A program made the translations under genes and the position numbers. Positions 1 through 7,041 of a stretch of DNA of 8,275 nt are shown in pieces. Source of the DNA: Croceimicrobium sp965658275. Lineage in GTDB: Bacteria > Bacteroidota > Bacteroidia > Flavobacteriales > Schleiferiaceae. The stretch's first letter is position 1; the number at the start of each line of letters is the position of its first letter. Under the pieces are notes generated by a model. The model had not been told where the DNA came from. It saw nothing but the letters and a program-made list of their open reading frames with translations, and did not search any database. Location of the stretch: contig CBFHRN010000081.1 of NCBI GenBank assembly GCA_965658275.1, positions 1 through 8,275 on the forward strand, given 5' to 3'.

Positions 1-755
1 CACTCTTGTTGGATTTCATTAAACTCCTTAAAGGTTTCGCCAATCGACTCTTCCTTGTTGACCAACTCTTTTAGGCGCTCAATTAAATTGCGCTTCACCA
101 AAAGGTTGTGATCCAACTGAGAACTTAAATCATCGTAATACTTCTTCCGACGCTTGCGGTATTCCTGATAAATACCTCGAAACTTCTCTCTTAAAGGTTG
201 GATGTATTCGAAGTCTAACGCATTTCCGCCCTGCTCTATAAATTCCTCAAGCTTCTCTGCCTTTTCATCATTAAGATGCTTCAACAAATACTTTCGAATG
301 GTATCTATATGCTCTTTGAGCTTCTGAATAGGTTGCTCCTTTAAGAGCTTTTCGGCCGCAGCGATTAAATCATCATTGCTAAACTCCCCATAATCGGGCA
401 TTTCCAATTCATGATGATGATCCTCCTCATGATCGTCATCGGCGTGCACCTCGGCGGTATCATCGCCCTTCTCCAAGTCCTCATCACTTAAGTGATCGGT
501 CTTCTCCGCTTCCGCTTCTACCTCCACTTGGGCTTCAGCAGGTGCTTCTGCTTCTGCTTCCTCCGCCGCAGCTTCAACCTTTGATTCTTCAGCTTCTGAT
601 TCTTCAGCCTCTGGCTTTTCAGTTTCTGGCTCTTCAGCGGCCAAAGTAGGTTCTGCTTTTTCTTCTTCTAGAGAGGCTTCTACTTTGGTCTGATCCTCTA
701 CATTTTCCTTCTTGGGCTCCTCGCCTTCCGGCAAGATGTTCTGCGTATCACTCAT
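1..755 (-). CDS. DUF349 domain protein with long acidic N-terminus (3' end cut by window edge)
   Basis: I translated this by hand from the ATG at 755; 251 codons are open to the window edge, so the C-terminus is missing. Residues 1-130 are a low-complexity tail very rich in Glu and Ala (many E-A and E-E pairs), ending in a His/Asp/Glu cluster at 104-116 with five histidines. From about 127 the protein becomes a charged helical region: LIAAAEKLLKEQPIQKLKEH, then LREKFRGIYQEYRKRRKKYY, then RNLIERLKELVNKEES and FKEFNEIQQE. This matches the start of the DUF349 helical repeats found in Bacteroidota proteins, which usually continue with a conserved W at the point where the window ends. The molecular function of DUF349 is not established. 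The gene lies 75 bp downstream of aroE on the same strand and may also have its own promoter (-7 box at 775-782). The family call rests on pattern memory, but the reading frame itself is certain. Confidence 0.85.
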   Translation of the reverse strand, partial: MSDTQNILPEGEEPKKENVEDQTKVEASLEEEKAEPTLAAEEPETEKPEAEESEAEESKVEAAAEEAEAEAPAEAQVEVEAEAEKTDHLSDEDLEKGDDTAEVHADDDHEEDHHHELEMPDYGEFSNDDLIAAAEKLLKEQPIQKLKEHIDTIRKYLLKHLNDEKAEKLEEFIEQGGNALDFEYIQPLREKFRGIYQEYRKRRKKYYDDLSSQLDHNLLVKRNLIERLKELVNKEESIGETFKEFNEIQQE

Positions 756-774
756 AATCTTATATCGATTAGAG

Positions 775-782
775 CAAATTTA
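775..782 (-). promoter_or_regulatory. candidate Bacteroidota -7 box (TAAATTTG) upstream of the DUF349 gene
   Basis: Read on the minus strand this is TAAATTTG, an exact match to the TAnnTTTG -7 consensus of Bacteroidota housekeeping promoters. It ends 19 nt before the ATG at 755, which predicts a very short leader of roughly a dozen nucleotides. I see no TTG or TTTG at the expected 17-23 nt upstream, so the -33 element is absent or degenerate. It could be an internal promoter that separates DUF349 expression from aroE. The motif is short and AT-rich, so a chance match is possible. Confidence 0.4.
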
Positions 783-830
783 AAGGAAAATGATTTGGAA
801 TAGCCTCTTAGTTGAAGAAGCCTGTATTAA

Positions 831-1556
831 TTAATTTGCCGTCCAGATTTCATAGGAGGCTTCGGCCTGAAGTTCCAGCATAGAAAGGCCATTCATAATA
901 TGAGCCCCACGCGCTTCAGCGAGCTTTAACCAGGCGGTCTTTTCTGGATTGTAGATTAAATCGTAAAAAAGTTTACCCTCCAGCCTCCCTTCGGGTCGTA
1001 AGGGGGCCAATTCTTCCACTAAGGGGTAGGTCCCCAAGGGGGTGGTATTCACAAGCAAGTCATAATGCGAAATCAAACTTTGGGCCTGCGAATATTTCAG
1101 GACGCCCTCCTGATCCTTGCGACTGACTAGGTTAACGGTAAAACCTAATTTTTCCAAGGCAAAATGTACCGCTTTCGCGGCTCCTCCGGTACCTAAAATT
1201 AAGGCTCGTTTTTGATTGGCTCGCCAAGCACTGTTTTGCAAAGAAGCGGTAAAGCCTAGGTAATCGGTATTATGCGCTTCCCACCTTCCTTGACGGTAAA
1301 CGAGGGTGTTGCATGCTCCAATTTGGCGTACGGCTTCCGATTGCCAATCAACAAAAGGCAAAATTGCCTCTTTGTAAGGAATGGTCACATTGAAGCCCCG
1401 AAAGTTCTTTTGACTAAGGAGTTTGGGGAAGTCATCGATTTGAGCCAATTCATAATTGGAATAGCGGTAATCCAATCCCAGGCGCTCGAACTTTGCCTCA
1501 AAATAAGCCTTTGAGAAGGAATGACTAAGGGATTTACCAATGAGTCCCAGCTCCAT
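831..1556 (-). CDS. aroE: shikimate dehydrogenase (NADP+)
   Basis: AroE reduces 3-dehydroshikimate to shikimate with NADPH in the cytoplasmic chorismate pathway. The chosen start gives 241 residues, somewhat shorter than the roughly 270 of E. coli AroE but, from memory, in line with Bacteroidota versions. Motifs in order: GLIGKSLSHSFS near residue 4, with the substrate-binding serines S13 and S15; NVTIPYKE with catalytic K62; CNTL with N83; HNTD with catalytic D98; LGTGGAAKAV at 121-130, the glycine-rich nucleotide-binding loop; NTTPLGTYP; and the C-terminal NGLSMLELQA. I chose the ATG at 1556 because the protein then begins right at the conserved GLIGK strand and follows the upstream DUF368 stop by one base (TAA-A-ATG), which suggests translational coupling. 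An in-frame TTG at 1586 would add ten residues unlike the family. The NADP-binding NRT-type motif reads LVSRKD, an acceptable variant. Confidence 0.95.
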   Translation of the reverse strand: MELGLIGKSLSHSFSKAYFEAKFERLGLDYRYSNYELAQIDDFPKLLSQKNFRGFNVTIPYKEAILPFVDWQSEAVRQIGACNTLVYRQGRWEAHNTDYLGFTASLQNSAWRANQKRALILGTGGAAKAVHFALEKLGFTVNLVSRKDQEGVLKYSQAQSLISHYDLLVNTTPLGTYPLVEELAPLRPEGRLEGKLFYDLIYNPEKTAWLKLAEARGAHIMNGLSMLELQAEASYEIWTAN

Positions 1557-1557
1557 T

Positions 1558-2526
1558 TTAGGCCGCTTTGGATTTGGGGCTCCCAAGTTTTTCCAATAGG
1601 AATATCAATAGAGCTCCCGCCAAGGCTAAGCCTAGCGCCATATACAATTCTGGATCTGCTGGACTTTGACCTACAACTTCCGAGCCTTCGAGTATGGGCC
1701 GACTAAAATCAGCGGGCAAGACCGTTTTCTCGATAATAGGCACAATTTCTTCATCAAGCTCACCGGCATGCTTAATCATCACCTCATCTACCCGTTTCCA
1801 GGGCCAAATTTTATTTAGGGAACCTAAGAGGAAACCCGATAAAAGGGCAACGGTAACATCGTGGTATTTGGCAAACATGTGCTTTAGCAAGCGGGCAAAA
1901 GAAAGCAGACCAATTATGGCACCGGCACCGAAGGTGGCAATAATGAGCAACTCGCGCTCATGTATCGCATTAAGCACGGTGGAGTAAGATCCTAATAAAA
2001 CCAAAATGAATGAACCTGAAATACCCGGCAAGATCATGGCGCAAATCGCAATACTGCCACTTAAAAAGATGTACCACAAGGCATCGTTAGCTCCTGAGGC
2101 GGGCAAAATCGTAATGGAATAAGCAATCGCTGCCCCTAGAATAAAACTTATAACTGGATTCAAAGCCCAATGCTTGACTTGCTTGGCCACGAAGAAAATA
2201 CTGGCAAAGACCAAACCGAAGAAAAAGCTCCACAGTAAAACAGGCTCATTAACCAGAAGCCAAGAAATTCCTTTGGCTAAGGAAACAATACTCACCCCAA
2301 TGCCTAAAAATAAAGGCACAAAAAACCAGCCATTTATATAGTCCCAAGCCTTGGCAAAGCCTTCCTTTCGCAGGATTTGGAGAGCCTCAAGGTTTACGCG
2401 GTTAATGCTTTCAATAAGCTCTTCATAAATGCCTGTAATGAAGGCAATGGTTCCACCGGATACCCCAGGAACAACATCGGCTGCCCCCATGGCAATACCT
2501 TTCAAGAACAGTAAAATGCGCTGCAT
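1558..2526 (-). CDS. DUF368 polytopic membrane protein, PopT-type undecaprenyl-phosphate translocase
   Basis: This 322-residue, strongly hydrophobic protein has the DUF368 signature near the N-terminus (GAADVVPGVSGGTIAFITG, residues 14-32). A second related element lies in the middle (CAMILPGISGSFILVLLGSY, 162-181), so the two PG[VI]SG loops suggest an internally duplicated membrane fold. I see about eight hydrophobic stretches, among them 67-91, 96-115, 124-141, 151-166, 172-185, 192-210, 225-240 and 294-311. A hydrophilic stretch at 241-292 precedes the last segment. DUF368 proteins (PopT in Vibrio cholerae) have been described as recycling undecaprenyl phosphate across the inner membrane for peptidoglycan and other surface polymers. 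That role here is inferred from the family. The gene starts 33 bp after the TPR gene stop, with no TAnnTTTG box in the gap, and ends one base before aroE, so the three are probably co-transcribed. Confidence 0.9.
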   Translation of the reverse strand: MQRILLFLKGIAMGAADVVPGVSGGTIAFITGIYEELIESINRVNLEALQILRKEGFAKAWDYINGWFFVPLFLGIGVSIVSLAKGISWLLVNEPVLLWSFFFGLVFASIFFVAKQVKHWALNPVISFILGAAIAYSITILPASGANDALWYIFLSGSIAICAMILPGISGSFILVLLGSYSTVLNAIHERELLIIATFGAGAIIGLLSFARLLKHMFAKYHDVTVALLSGFLLGSLNKIWPWKRVDEVMIKHAGELDEEIVPIIEKTVLPADFSRPILEGSEVVGQSPADPELYMALGLALAGALLIFLLEKLGSPKSKAA

Positions 2527-2559
2527 GAATAAATTTTTAGCAAAGAAAGGAAATGAATC

Positions 2560-3957
2560 CTATTGTATTTTTAAATGAGTGGCTACCGCCTGATTTTCTT
2601 TCAACCAAGGGAATAAGGATAGGAAAAAAGACTTGCCACCGGGGTCCAGCTGCAAAGCCTTCTTCAAGTAAATACCGCCTTCATCACTCTCCTTTATGGT
2701 AAACAAATAACCCGCCAGTTGATAATGAATAGCACCCGATTCGGGCATCAGCTCCAAAGCTTTGTACAATATGGCCATCCCTTCATCGAACTCGCACATG
2801 TCAAATAAAAGCTGAGCGTATTCGGTAAAGGTGTTGCCATCGTAAAAACCATCTTTAATAAGGTTCTGGTAAATCACCGCGGCCTCATCTAATTTACCTG
2901 CCCGACGGTGAATCAAGGCGCTGCTGTGACGGAATTGCCAGTTTTCTGGATCCAATTCCACCGCCTTGCAAATCAAGAAAACGGCCTCCGACCAATTTTC
3001 CTTTTCATCCTTAATCAGCGCCAATTCATAATAGGCTTCTTCTAAATCAGGGTCTTCTTGAATTGCCTTAGACAAATAGCTTTCTGCTTTATCTTCTTTG
3101 TGCAAGCGCAGGTAACAGAGTCCTATCTTATAATAGCCATAGCCGCTGGCACCTTCATACTCGAAACTCGCTAAATAGGTTTCGGCGGCTTCCATATAAC
3201 GGTATTCTTGCTCCAACACTCTGGCCTTCTCATAGTAGGCGGCCGAGAAATACTCATCTATTAAAATGGCATAGTCGTAGGAACGAAGCGCTTCTTTAAG
3301 GTCACCCAATTTCGTATGCATGATTCCCAAATGATACCACGCGATTTCTGAATAGGGATTAACATCAATAAACTCCTCTAAATAGCTAATGGCCTCTTCT
3401 TCCTTCTCACTCAGATCGTAACAAAGAGCCAAATTGTAAAGGGCTATCTCATCATCCGGAAAAACCTCCAAGGTTAGCTTTAAGTATTTTAAAGCTTTGT
3501 CAAAAGCGCCCACCAACTGAAACTCCAAAGCCAATAAGTGGTAGACATCTTCGGGAAACTCAGTAAGGTTAATCGCTTGGCGGTATTGCTCAATGGCTTT
3601 TTGATGATTCCCCGTTTTGGATAGTAGAGCCGCTCGCGCCATGAACAAATCATAGGAGTCTACCATAGTCGACTCAATCTCACTCAATAAGCGAGTGGCC
3701 TCGCGGGTTTTATCCGCCGCGGTTAAATACTGTATCCGCTTTAGCTTTAAGCTCCCCGCATAGGGATGTTGATCTTGGGCTAAACCCAAAACATCAAGCG
3801 CGCGCTGAACTTTTCCAATCTCGTAAAAGTAATCCGAGATCATTTCAAATTCCTCTAAATCGTAAAAGCGAACCTTTCCTTCCGCCTGCATACGCTTAAA
3901 GTCATCGACTAAATCCAGGAGATTAAAAAATTCGTCTTCGTTTTCGTCTTCGAACAT
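2560..3957 (-). CDS. tetratricopeptide repeat (TPR) protein
   Basis: With the start at 3957 the protein has 465 residues. After an acidic N-terminus (MFEDENEDEFFNLLDLVDDF) it is built almost wholly of 34-residue helix-turn-helix units with TPR spacing of small and aromatic residues. Clear units begin near WYHLGIMHTKLGDLKEALRS (about 207), AYYELALIKDEKENWSEAVF (about 308) and HYQLAGYLFTIKESDEGGIY (about 411); roughly ten to twelve repeats fill the chain. There is no signal peptide or membrane segment, so it is probably a cytoplasmic scaffold for protein contacts; the partner cannot be read from the sequence. The ATG at 3957 is preferred over an in-frame GTG at 4029: the longer form would run through a consensus promoter (3999-4032) and add 24 residues with no TPR character. 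It is first gene of the minus-strand block with DUF368 and aroE. Confidence 0.9.
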   Translation of the reverse strand: MFEDENEDEFFNLLDLVDDFKRMQAEGKVRFYDLEEFEMISDYFYEIGKVQRALDVLGLAQDQHPYAGSLKLKRIQYLTAADKTREATRLLSEIESTMVDSYDLFMARAALLSKTGNHQKAIEQYRQAINLTEFPEDVYHLLALEFQLVGAFDKALKYLKLTLEVFPDDEIALYNLALCYDLSEKEEEAISYLEEFIDVNPYSEIAWYHLGIMHTKLGDLKEALRSYDYAILIDEYFSAAYYEKARVLEQEYRYMEAAETYLASFEYEGASGYGYYKIGLCYLRLHKEDKAESYLSKAIQEDPDLEEAYYELALIKDEKENWSEAVFLICKAVELDPENWQFRHSSALIHRRAGKLDEAAVIYQNLIKDGFYDGNTFTEYAQLLFDMCEFDEGMAILYKALELMPESGAIHYQLAGYLFTIKESDEGGIYLKKALQLDPGGKSFFLSLFPWLKENQAVATHLKIQ

Positions 3958-3966
3958 AGATAGGAA

Positions 3967-3988
3967 TTGGATAATTAAATTTATCCAA
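3967..3988 (-). promoter_or_regulatory. inverted repeat in the leader of the TPR gene (possible operator or RNA hairpin)
   Basis: Two perfect 8-bp arms, TTGGATAA and TTATCCAA, flank a 6-nt spacer ATTTAA. The element lies between the predicted transcription start (about 3992) and the ATG at 3957, ending ten bases before the start codon. It could be a dimeric repressor operator or a weak hairpin near the ribosome landing site. Each arm has only two G:C pairs, so an RNA hairpin would be modest. No function is shown. Confidence 0.4.
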
Positions 3989-3998
3989 ATGGGCCTTG

Positions 3999-4032
3999 CA
4001 AAGGTAGCCTTTAGTTCAGGCTTTTTCACAAA
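3999..4032 (-). promoter_or_regulatory. candidate Bacteroidota promoter for the TPR-DUF368-aroE block
   Basis: On the minus strand a TTTG (4032-4029) is followed after 22 nt by TACCTTTG (4006-3999), an exact TAnnTTTG -7 box. The spacing falls within the 17-23 nt range reported for Bacteroidota sigma-A-type promoters. Transcription would start near 3992, leaving a leader of about 35 nt before the ATG at 3957. This supports the shorter TPR start. A short inverted repeat (AAAGG, 3-nt loop, CCTTT, at 4000-4012) overlaps the -7 box. Confidence 0.55.
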
Positions 4033-4109
4033 TTAATCAACAAAGGCTAAAATGCTAAGGTCTATGGGTTTTCCTCAAAAAAAAGGAAGGGACCTTTTCC
4101 CCCTAATAG

Positions 4110-4117
4110 TATATTTG
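4110..4117 (+). promoter_or_regulatory. candidate -7 box (TATATTTG) for the glmM operon
   Basis: TATATTTG matches TAnnTTTG exactly and ends 22 nt before the glmM ATG, implying a leader of about 16 nt. No TTG or TTTG is found 17-23 nt upstream; that stretch is purine-rich (AAGGAAGGGA), so the -33 element is weak or replaced by an activator site. It points away from the TPR promoter, making 3958-4139 a divergent control region. Confidence 0.5.
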
Positions 4118-4139
4118 CGCCACATTCAAAAAACAGAAA

Positions 4140-5531
4140 ATGACTCTTATTAAGTCTATTTCCGGAGTTCGAGGTACCATTGGCGGTGCCAAAGGCGATA
4201 ACCTCACTCCGCTTGATGCCGCCGAATTTGGCGCTGCTTACGCAAACTGGTTAAAAAAGAACAATCCTGGTAAAAGCCTAAAGGTGGTCATCGGTCGCGA
4301 TGCCCGTCCTAGTGGCCCTATGATTCAAGGGATTGTCCAAAATACTTTATTGGCTTCGGGTATTGATGTTATCGACCTGGATTTATCGACCACCCCTACG
4401 GTTGAGATGGCGGTAGTATTTGAAAAGGCTGATGGCGGAATCATCCTCACTGCTTCCCACAACCCGGTACAATGGAATGCCTTAAAATTATTGAATGCTA
4501 AAGGAGAGTTTATCTCCGGGGCAGACGGAGCAGAACTTCTTTCGATGATCGAGGCGCAAGACTACGATTTTGTAGAAGTGCATAAGCTTGGTAAAATCAC
4601 CTCGCAATCTGATGCCATTGAAAAACACATTGAAGCGATCTTGCAGCTTCCCTACATCAATGTAGAGGCAATCAAAGCAGCCAATTTATCGGTGGCGGTA
4701 GATGCGGTAAATTCGACGGGAGGCATTTCCATTCCACCGCTTTTAGACGCCCTTGGGGTTAAGAAACAAGAATTATTATACTGCGAACCGCATGGTAATT
4801 TCCCCCATAATCCCGAGCCTTTAAAAGAGCATTTAGGGGATATCATGGGCCTTATGGCCGATAAAGGCTGCGATGTGGGTATCGTGGTCGACCCCGACGT
4901 AGATCGCTTAGCCTTGATTGATGAGCAAGGGAATATGTTTGGGGAAGAATATACTTTGGTTGCAGCGGCAGACTATTTATTAAATCACTTGGATGGACCA
5001 CTCGTGAGCAATCTATCCAGCTCACGCGCCTTGCGCGACCTTGCCCATTCTCGCGGTAAGGAATATCATGCCGCCGCCGTAGGCGAGGTAAATGTGGTTA
5101 CCAAGATGAAAGAAGTAGGCGCTGTATTGGGTGGCGAAGGTAATGGCGGTGTTATTTTACCGGATTTGCATTATGGACGCGACTCCCTAGTAGGTATTGC
5201 GATTATTCTTTCGCACCTGGCTACATCGGATAAAAAGCTTTCCGAAATGCGCGCTTCTTACCCGGCTTATTATATGGGTAAGAATAAGATACAATTACAA
5301 GCTGGCATGAACGTAGACGGCATTTTGTCCGAAATCGCGAAGCGCTACGCCGGTGAAGAAATAAGTACCATTGATGGAGTAAAGATTGATTTTGCCGAAG
5401 AATGGGTACATTTACGTAAGTCGAACACCGAGCCAATTATTCGCATCTACACTGAGGCTAAATCCCAAGTGGCAGCGGATGCTTTAGGTTCTAAATTTAT
5501 TGCTGAGTTATCCGAGATAGCCGGCCTTTGA
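4140..5531 (+). CDS. glmM: phosphoglucosamine mutase, archaeal/Bacteroidota-type
   Basis: GlmM converts glucosamine-6-phosphate to glucosamine-1-phosphate, the step feeding UDP-GlcNAc for peptidoglycan and lipid A. The 463-residue length is normal for the alpha-D-phosphohexomutase superfamily. Family landmarks in order: the N-terminal SGVRGTIGG; the phosphoserine loop TASHNP with catalytic S106; the metal-binding DPDVDR (D251, D253, D255); the sugar-binding loop GGEGNGG (331-337); and the phosphate-binding loop RKSNTEP (426-432) ahead of the C-terminal RIYTEA. The GEGNGG loop differs from the GEQSGH type of E. coli GlmM and resembles archaeal enzymes; Bacteroidota homologues are commonly annotated as phosphoglucosamine mutase. 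Phosphomannomutase or phosphoglucomutase activity cannot be excluded by motif alone. It is the first gene of the plus-strand block, behind the TATATTTG box, and is followed after four bases by the next gene. Confidence 0.9.
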   Translation: MTLIKSISGVRGTIGGAKGDNLTPLDAAEFGAAYANWLKKNNPGKSLKVVIGRDARPSGPMIQGIVQNTLLASGIDVIDLDLSTTPTVEMAVVFEKADGGIILTASHNPVQWNALKLLNAKGEFISGADGAELLSMIEAQDYDFVEVHKLGKITSQSDAIEKHIEAILQLPYINVEAIKAANLSVAVDAVNSTGGISIPPLLDALGVKKQELLYCEPHGNFPHNPEPLKEHLGDIMGLMADKGCDVGIVVDPDVDRLALIDEQGNMFGEEYTLVAAADYLLNHLDGPLVSNLSSSRALRDLAHSRGKEYHAAAVGEVNVVTKMKEVGAVLGGEGNGGVILPDLHYGRDSLVGIAIILSHLATSDKKLSEMRASYPAYYMGKNKIQLQAGMNVDGILSEIAKRYAGEEISTIDGVKIDFAEEWVHLRKSNTEPIIRIYTEAKSQVAADALGSKFIAELSEIAGL

Positions 5532-5535
5532 TTTT

Positions 5536-7041
5536 ATGGAAACGCATACCTCTCAAAAAAGTATTCCAGGCACCCAATGGGAAGCCCATTTCCAAAAGTT
5601 CCGGGCGAACATAGTTGGTATTGATGCAGAATTTGTTGGTCCCTACGGACCCAAGCCAGTCATCTACGCCGATTGGATTGCCAGCGGTCGTTTGTACGGC
5701 CCGATCGAAGAAAAAATGTACCGTCAGTTTGGCCCCTATGTAGCCAACACCCATACCGAAACTTCGTATACGGGGATGGTGATGACACAGGCTTACGATC
5801 GTGCTAAAAAAATGATCAAAAAGCATGTGAATGCGAGTGAAGAAGATGTCTTTATTCCTACCGGAACAGGAATGACGGGAGCTGTTTTGAAGTTTCAGCG
5901 TATTCTTGGATTAAAAGTACCGGAGCAGTTTACCGACCAGGTAAGCTTAAGTCCGGAGCAAAGACCCGTGGTTTTCATTAGTCACATGGAACACCACTCC
6001 AATCAAACTTCGTGGTTGGAAACCATTGCGGAGGTCGTGCAAATAAATCCCGACGAAATGGGTCTACTGGACCTCAAGCATTTCGCAGAACTCTTAGACC
6101 AATACAAAGACCGACCCTATAAAATTGCTAGCATCACTTCTTGCAGTAATGTAACCGGGGTATTTACGCCTTACCACGAGGTAGCCAAAATGGTACATAA
6201 AGCTGGCGGCTATTGCTTTGTTGATTTTGCTTGTTCCGGTCCTTATGTAGATATCAATATGCACCCTGAAGAGGAGGATACTTACTTAGATGCGATCTTC
6301 TTTTCGCCGCATAAATTTTTAGGAGGACCGGGTACTCCAGGAGTCTTGATTTTCAATTCCAAATTATACCATAATCGCGTTCCCGATCACCCAGGTGGAG
6401 GTACGGTAACCTTTACCAATCCTTGGGGCGGACATTATTATATTGAGGATATTGAAACGCGCGAAGACGGTGGTACGCCAGGATTTTTACAAACGATGCG
6501 CGCTGCCCTAGCGATTGAGTTAAAAGAACAGATGTCCGTTTCTGCCATAGAGGCGCGTGAAAAGGAAATCTTGGACTATGTCTTTGACCGATTGGAAAAA
6601 ATTCCAGGTATGGTCATTTTAGCAGGTCACTTGAAAGAACGCTTAGGGGCCATTTCCTTCTATATTGAAGGGGTACACTACAACTTGGTGGTTCAGCTTT
6701 TAAATGATTTATTTGGAATTCAAACCCGCGGCGGGTGCAGCTGTGCCGGGACCTATGGTCATTACCTCTTGCACCTCGACCCCGAAACCAGTAATCAAGT
6801 TTCGGATAAAGTGAACCAAGGCGATTTCTCGGTTCGACCCGGTTGGATTCGCCTTTCCTTACACCCTACTTTCACTGACGAAGAGGTCATTAAAATTTGT
6901 GATGCGATTGAACATGTGGCGCATAACTGGGAGGATTACGCGAATGATTACCAGTGTCCCATGCGCAGCAATACCTACATCAACAAAGACAAGCATAACG
7001 ATAACTCCGAATTACTAGACGCTTGGTTCCATCTGGATTAA
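5536..7041 (+). CDS. class V aminotransferase-fold PLP enzyme, cysteine desulfurase-like
   Basis: A 501-residue fold-type I PLP enzyme, about 100 residues longer than SufS. Recognisable elements: PTGTGMTGA (108-116) at the phosphate-binding turn; EHHSNQTSW (152-160), matching the SufS EHHAN segment; VDFACSGPY (229-237) with PLP-binding D230; SPHKFLGGPGTPG (257-269) with the Schiff-base lysine K260; RGGCSCAGTYGH (398-409), where C403 aligns with the catalytic cysteine of SufS; and IRLSLHPT (438-445) with R439 as candidate carboxylate-binding arginine. The Gln that follows the PLP aspartate in desulfurases (DxxQ) is replaced by Cys (DFAC). A roughly 50-residue tail follows R439. The fold is certain; the reaction (desulfurase, selenocysteine lyase or other PLP chemistry) is not. 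It starts four bases after glmM and overlaps the next gene by 19 bp, so it is probably translated with both. Confidence 0.85.
   Translation: METHTSQKSIPGTQWEAHFQKFRANIVGIDAEFVGPYGPKPVIYADWIASGRLYGPIEEKMYRQFGPYVANTHTETSYTGMVMTQAYDRAKKMIKKHVNASEEDVFIPTGTGMTGAVLKFQRILGLKVPEQFTDQVSLSPEQRPVVFISHMEHHSNQTSWLETIAEVVQINPDEMGLLDLKHFAELLDQYKDRPYKIASITSCSNVTGVFTPYHEVAKMVHKAGGYCFVDFACSGPYVDINMHPEEEDTYLDAIFFSPHKFLGGPGTPGVLIFNSKLYHNRVPDHPGGGTVTFTNPWGGHYYIEDIETREDGGTPGFLQTMRAALAIELKEQMSVSAIEAREKEILDYVFDRLEKIPGMVILAGHLKERLGAISFYIEGVHYNLVVQLLNDLFGIQTRGGCSCAGTYGHYLLHLDPETSNQVSDKVNQGDFSVRPGWIRLSLHPTFTDEEVIKICDAIEHVAHNWEDYANDYQCPMRSNTYINKDKHNDNSELLDAWFHLD

Noticed and set aside
1557..1586. A ten-residue extension of AroE from a TTG at 1586.
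   Set aside because: It overlaps the end of the DUF368 gene and precedes the conserved GLIGK start; the ATG at 1556 gives a tight one-base junction.
1272..1987. Several plus-strand open frames opposite aroE and the DUF368 gene.
   Set aside because: All are antisense to recognisable proteins and their translations show no domain or plausible composition.
3958..4029. A 24-residue N-terminal extension of the TPR protein from a GTG at 4029.
   Set aside because: It would run through a consensus promoter whose start site lies downstream of 4029, and the added residues show no family character.
4081..4098. A 6-bp inverted repeat AAAAGG / CCTTTT upstream of glmM, considered as a terminator or operator.
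   Set aside because: The stem is short and AT-rich, no clear T-run follows, and such matches are expected by chance in purine-rich DNA.
5497..5826. An open frame of 109 codons on the minus strand.
   Set aside because: It lies opposite the well-supported class V enzyme gene, has no family resemblance, and is explained as a mirror of that coding sequence.
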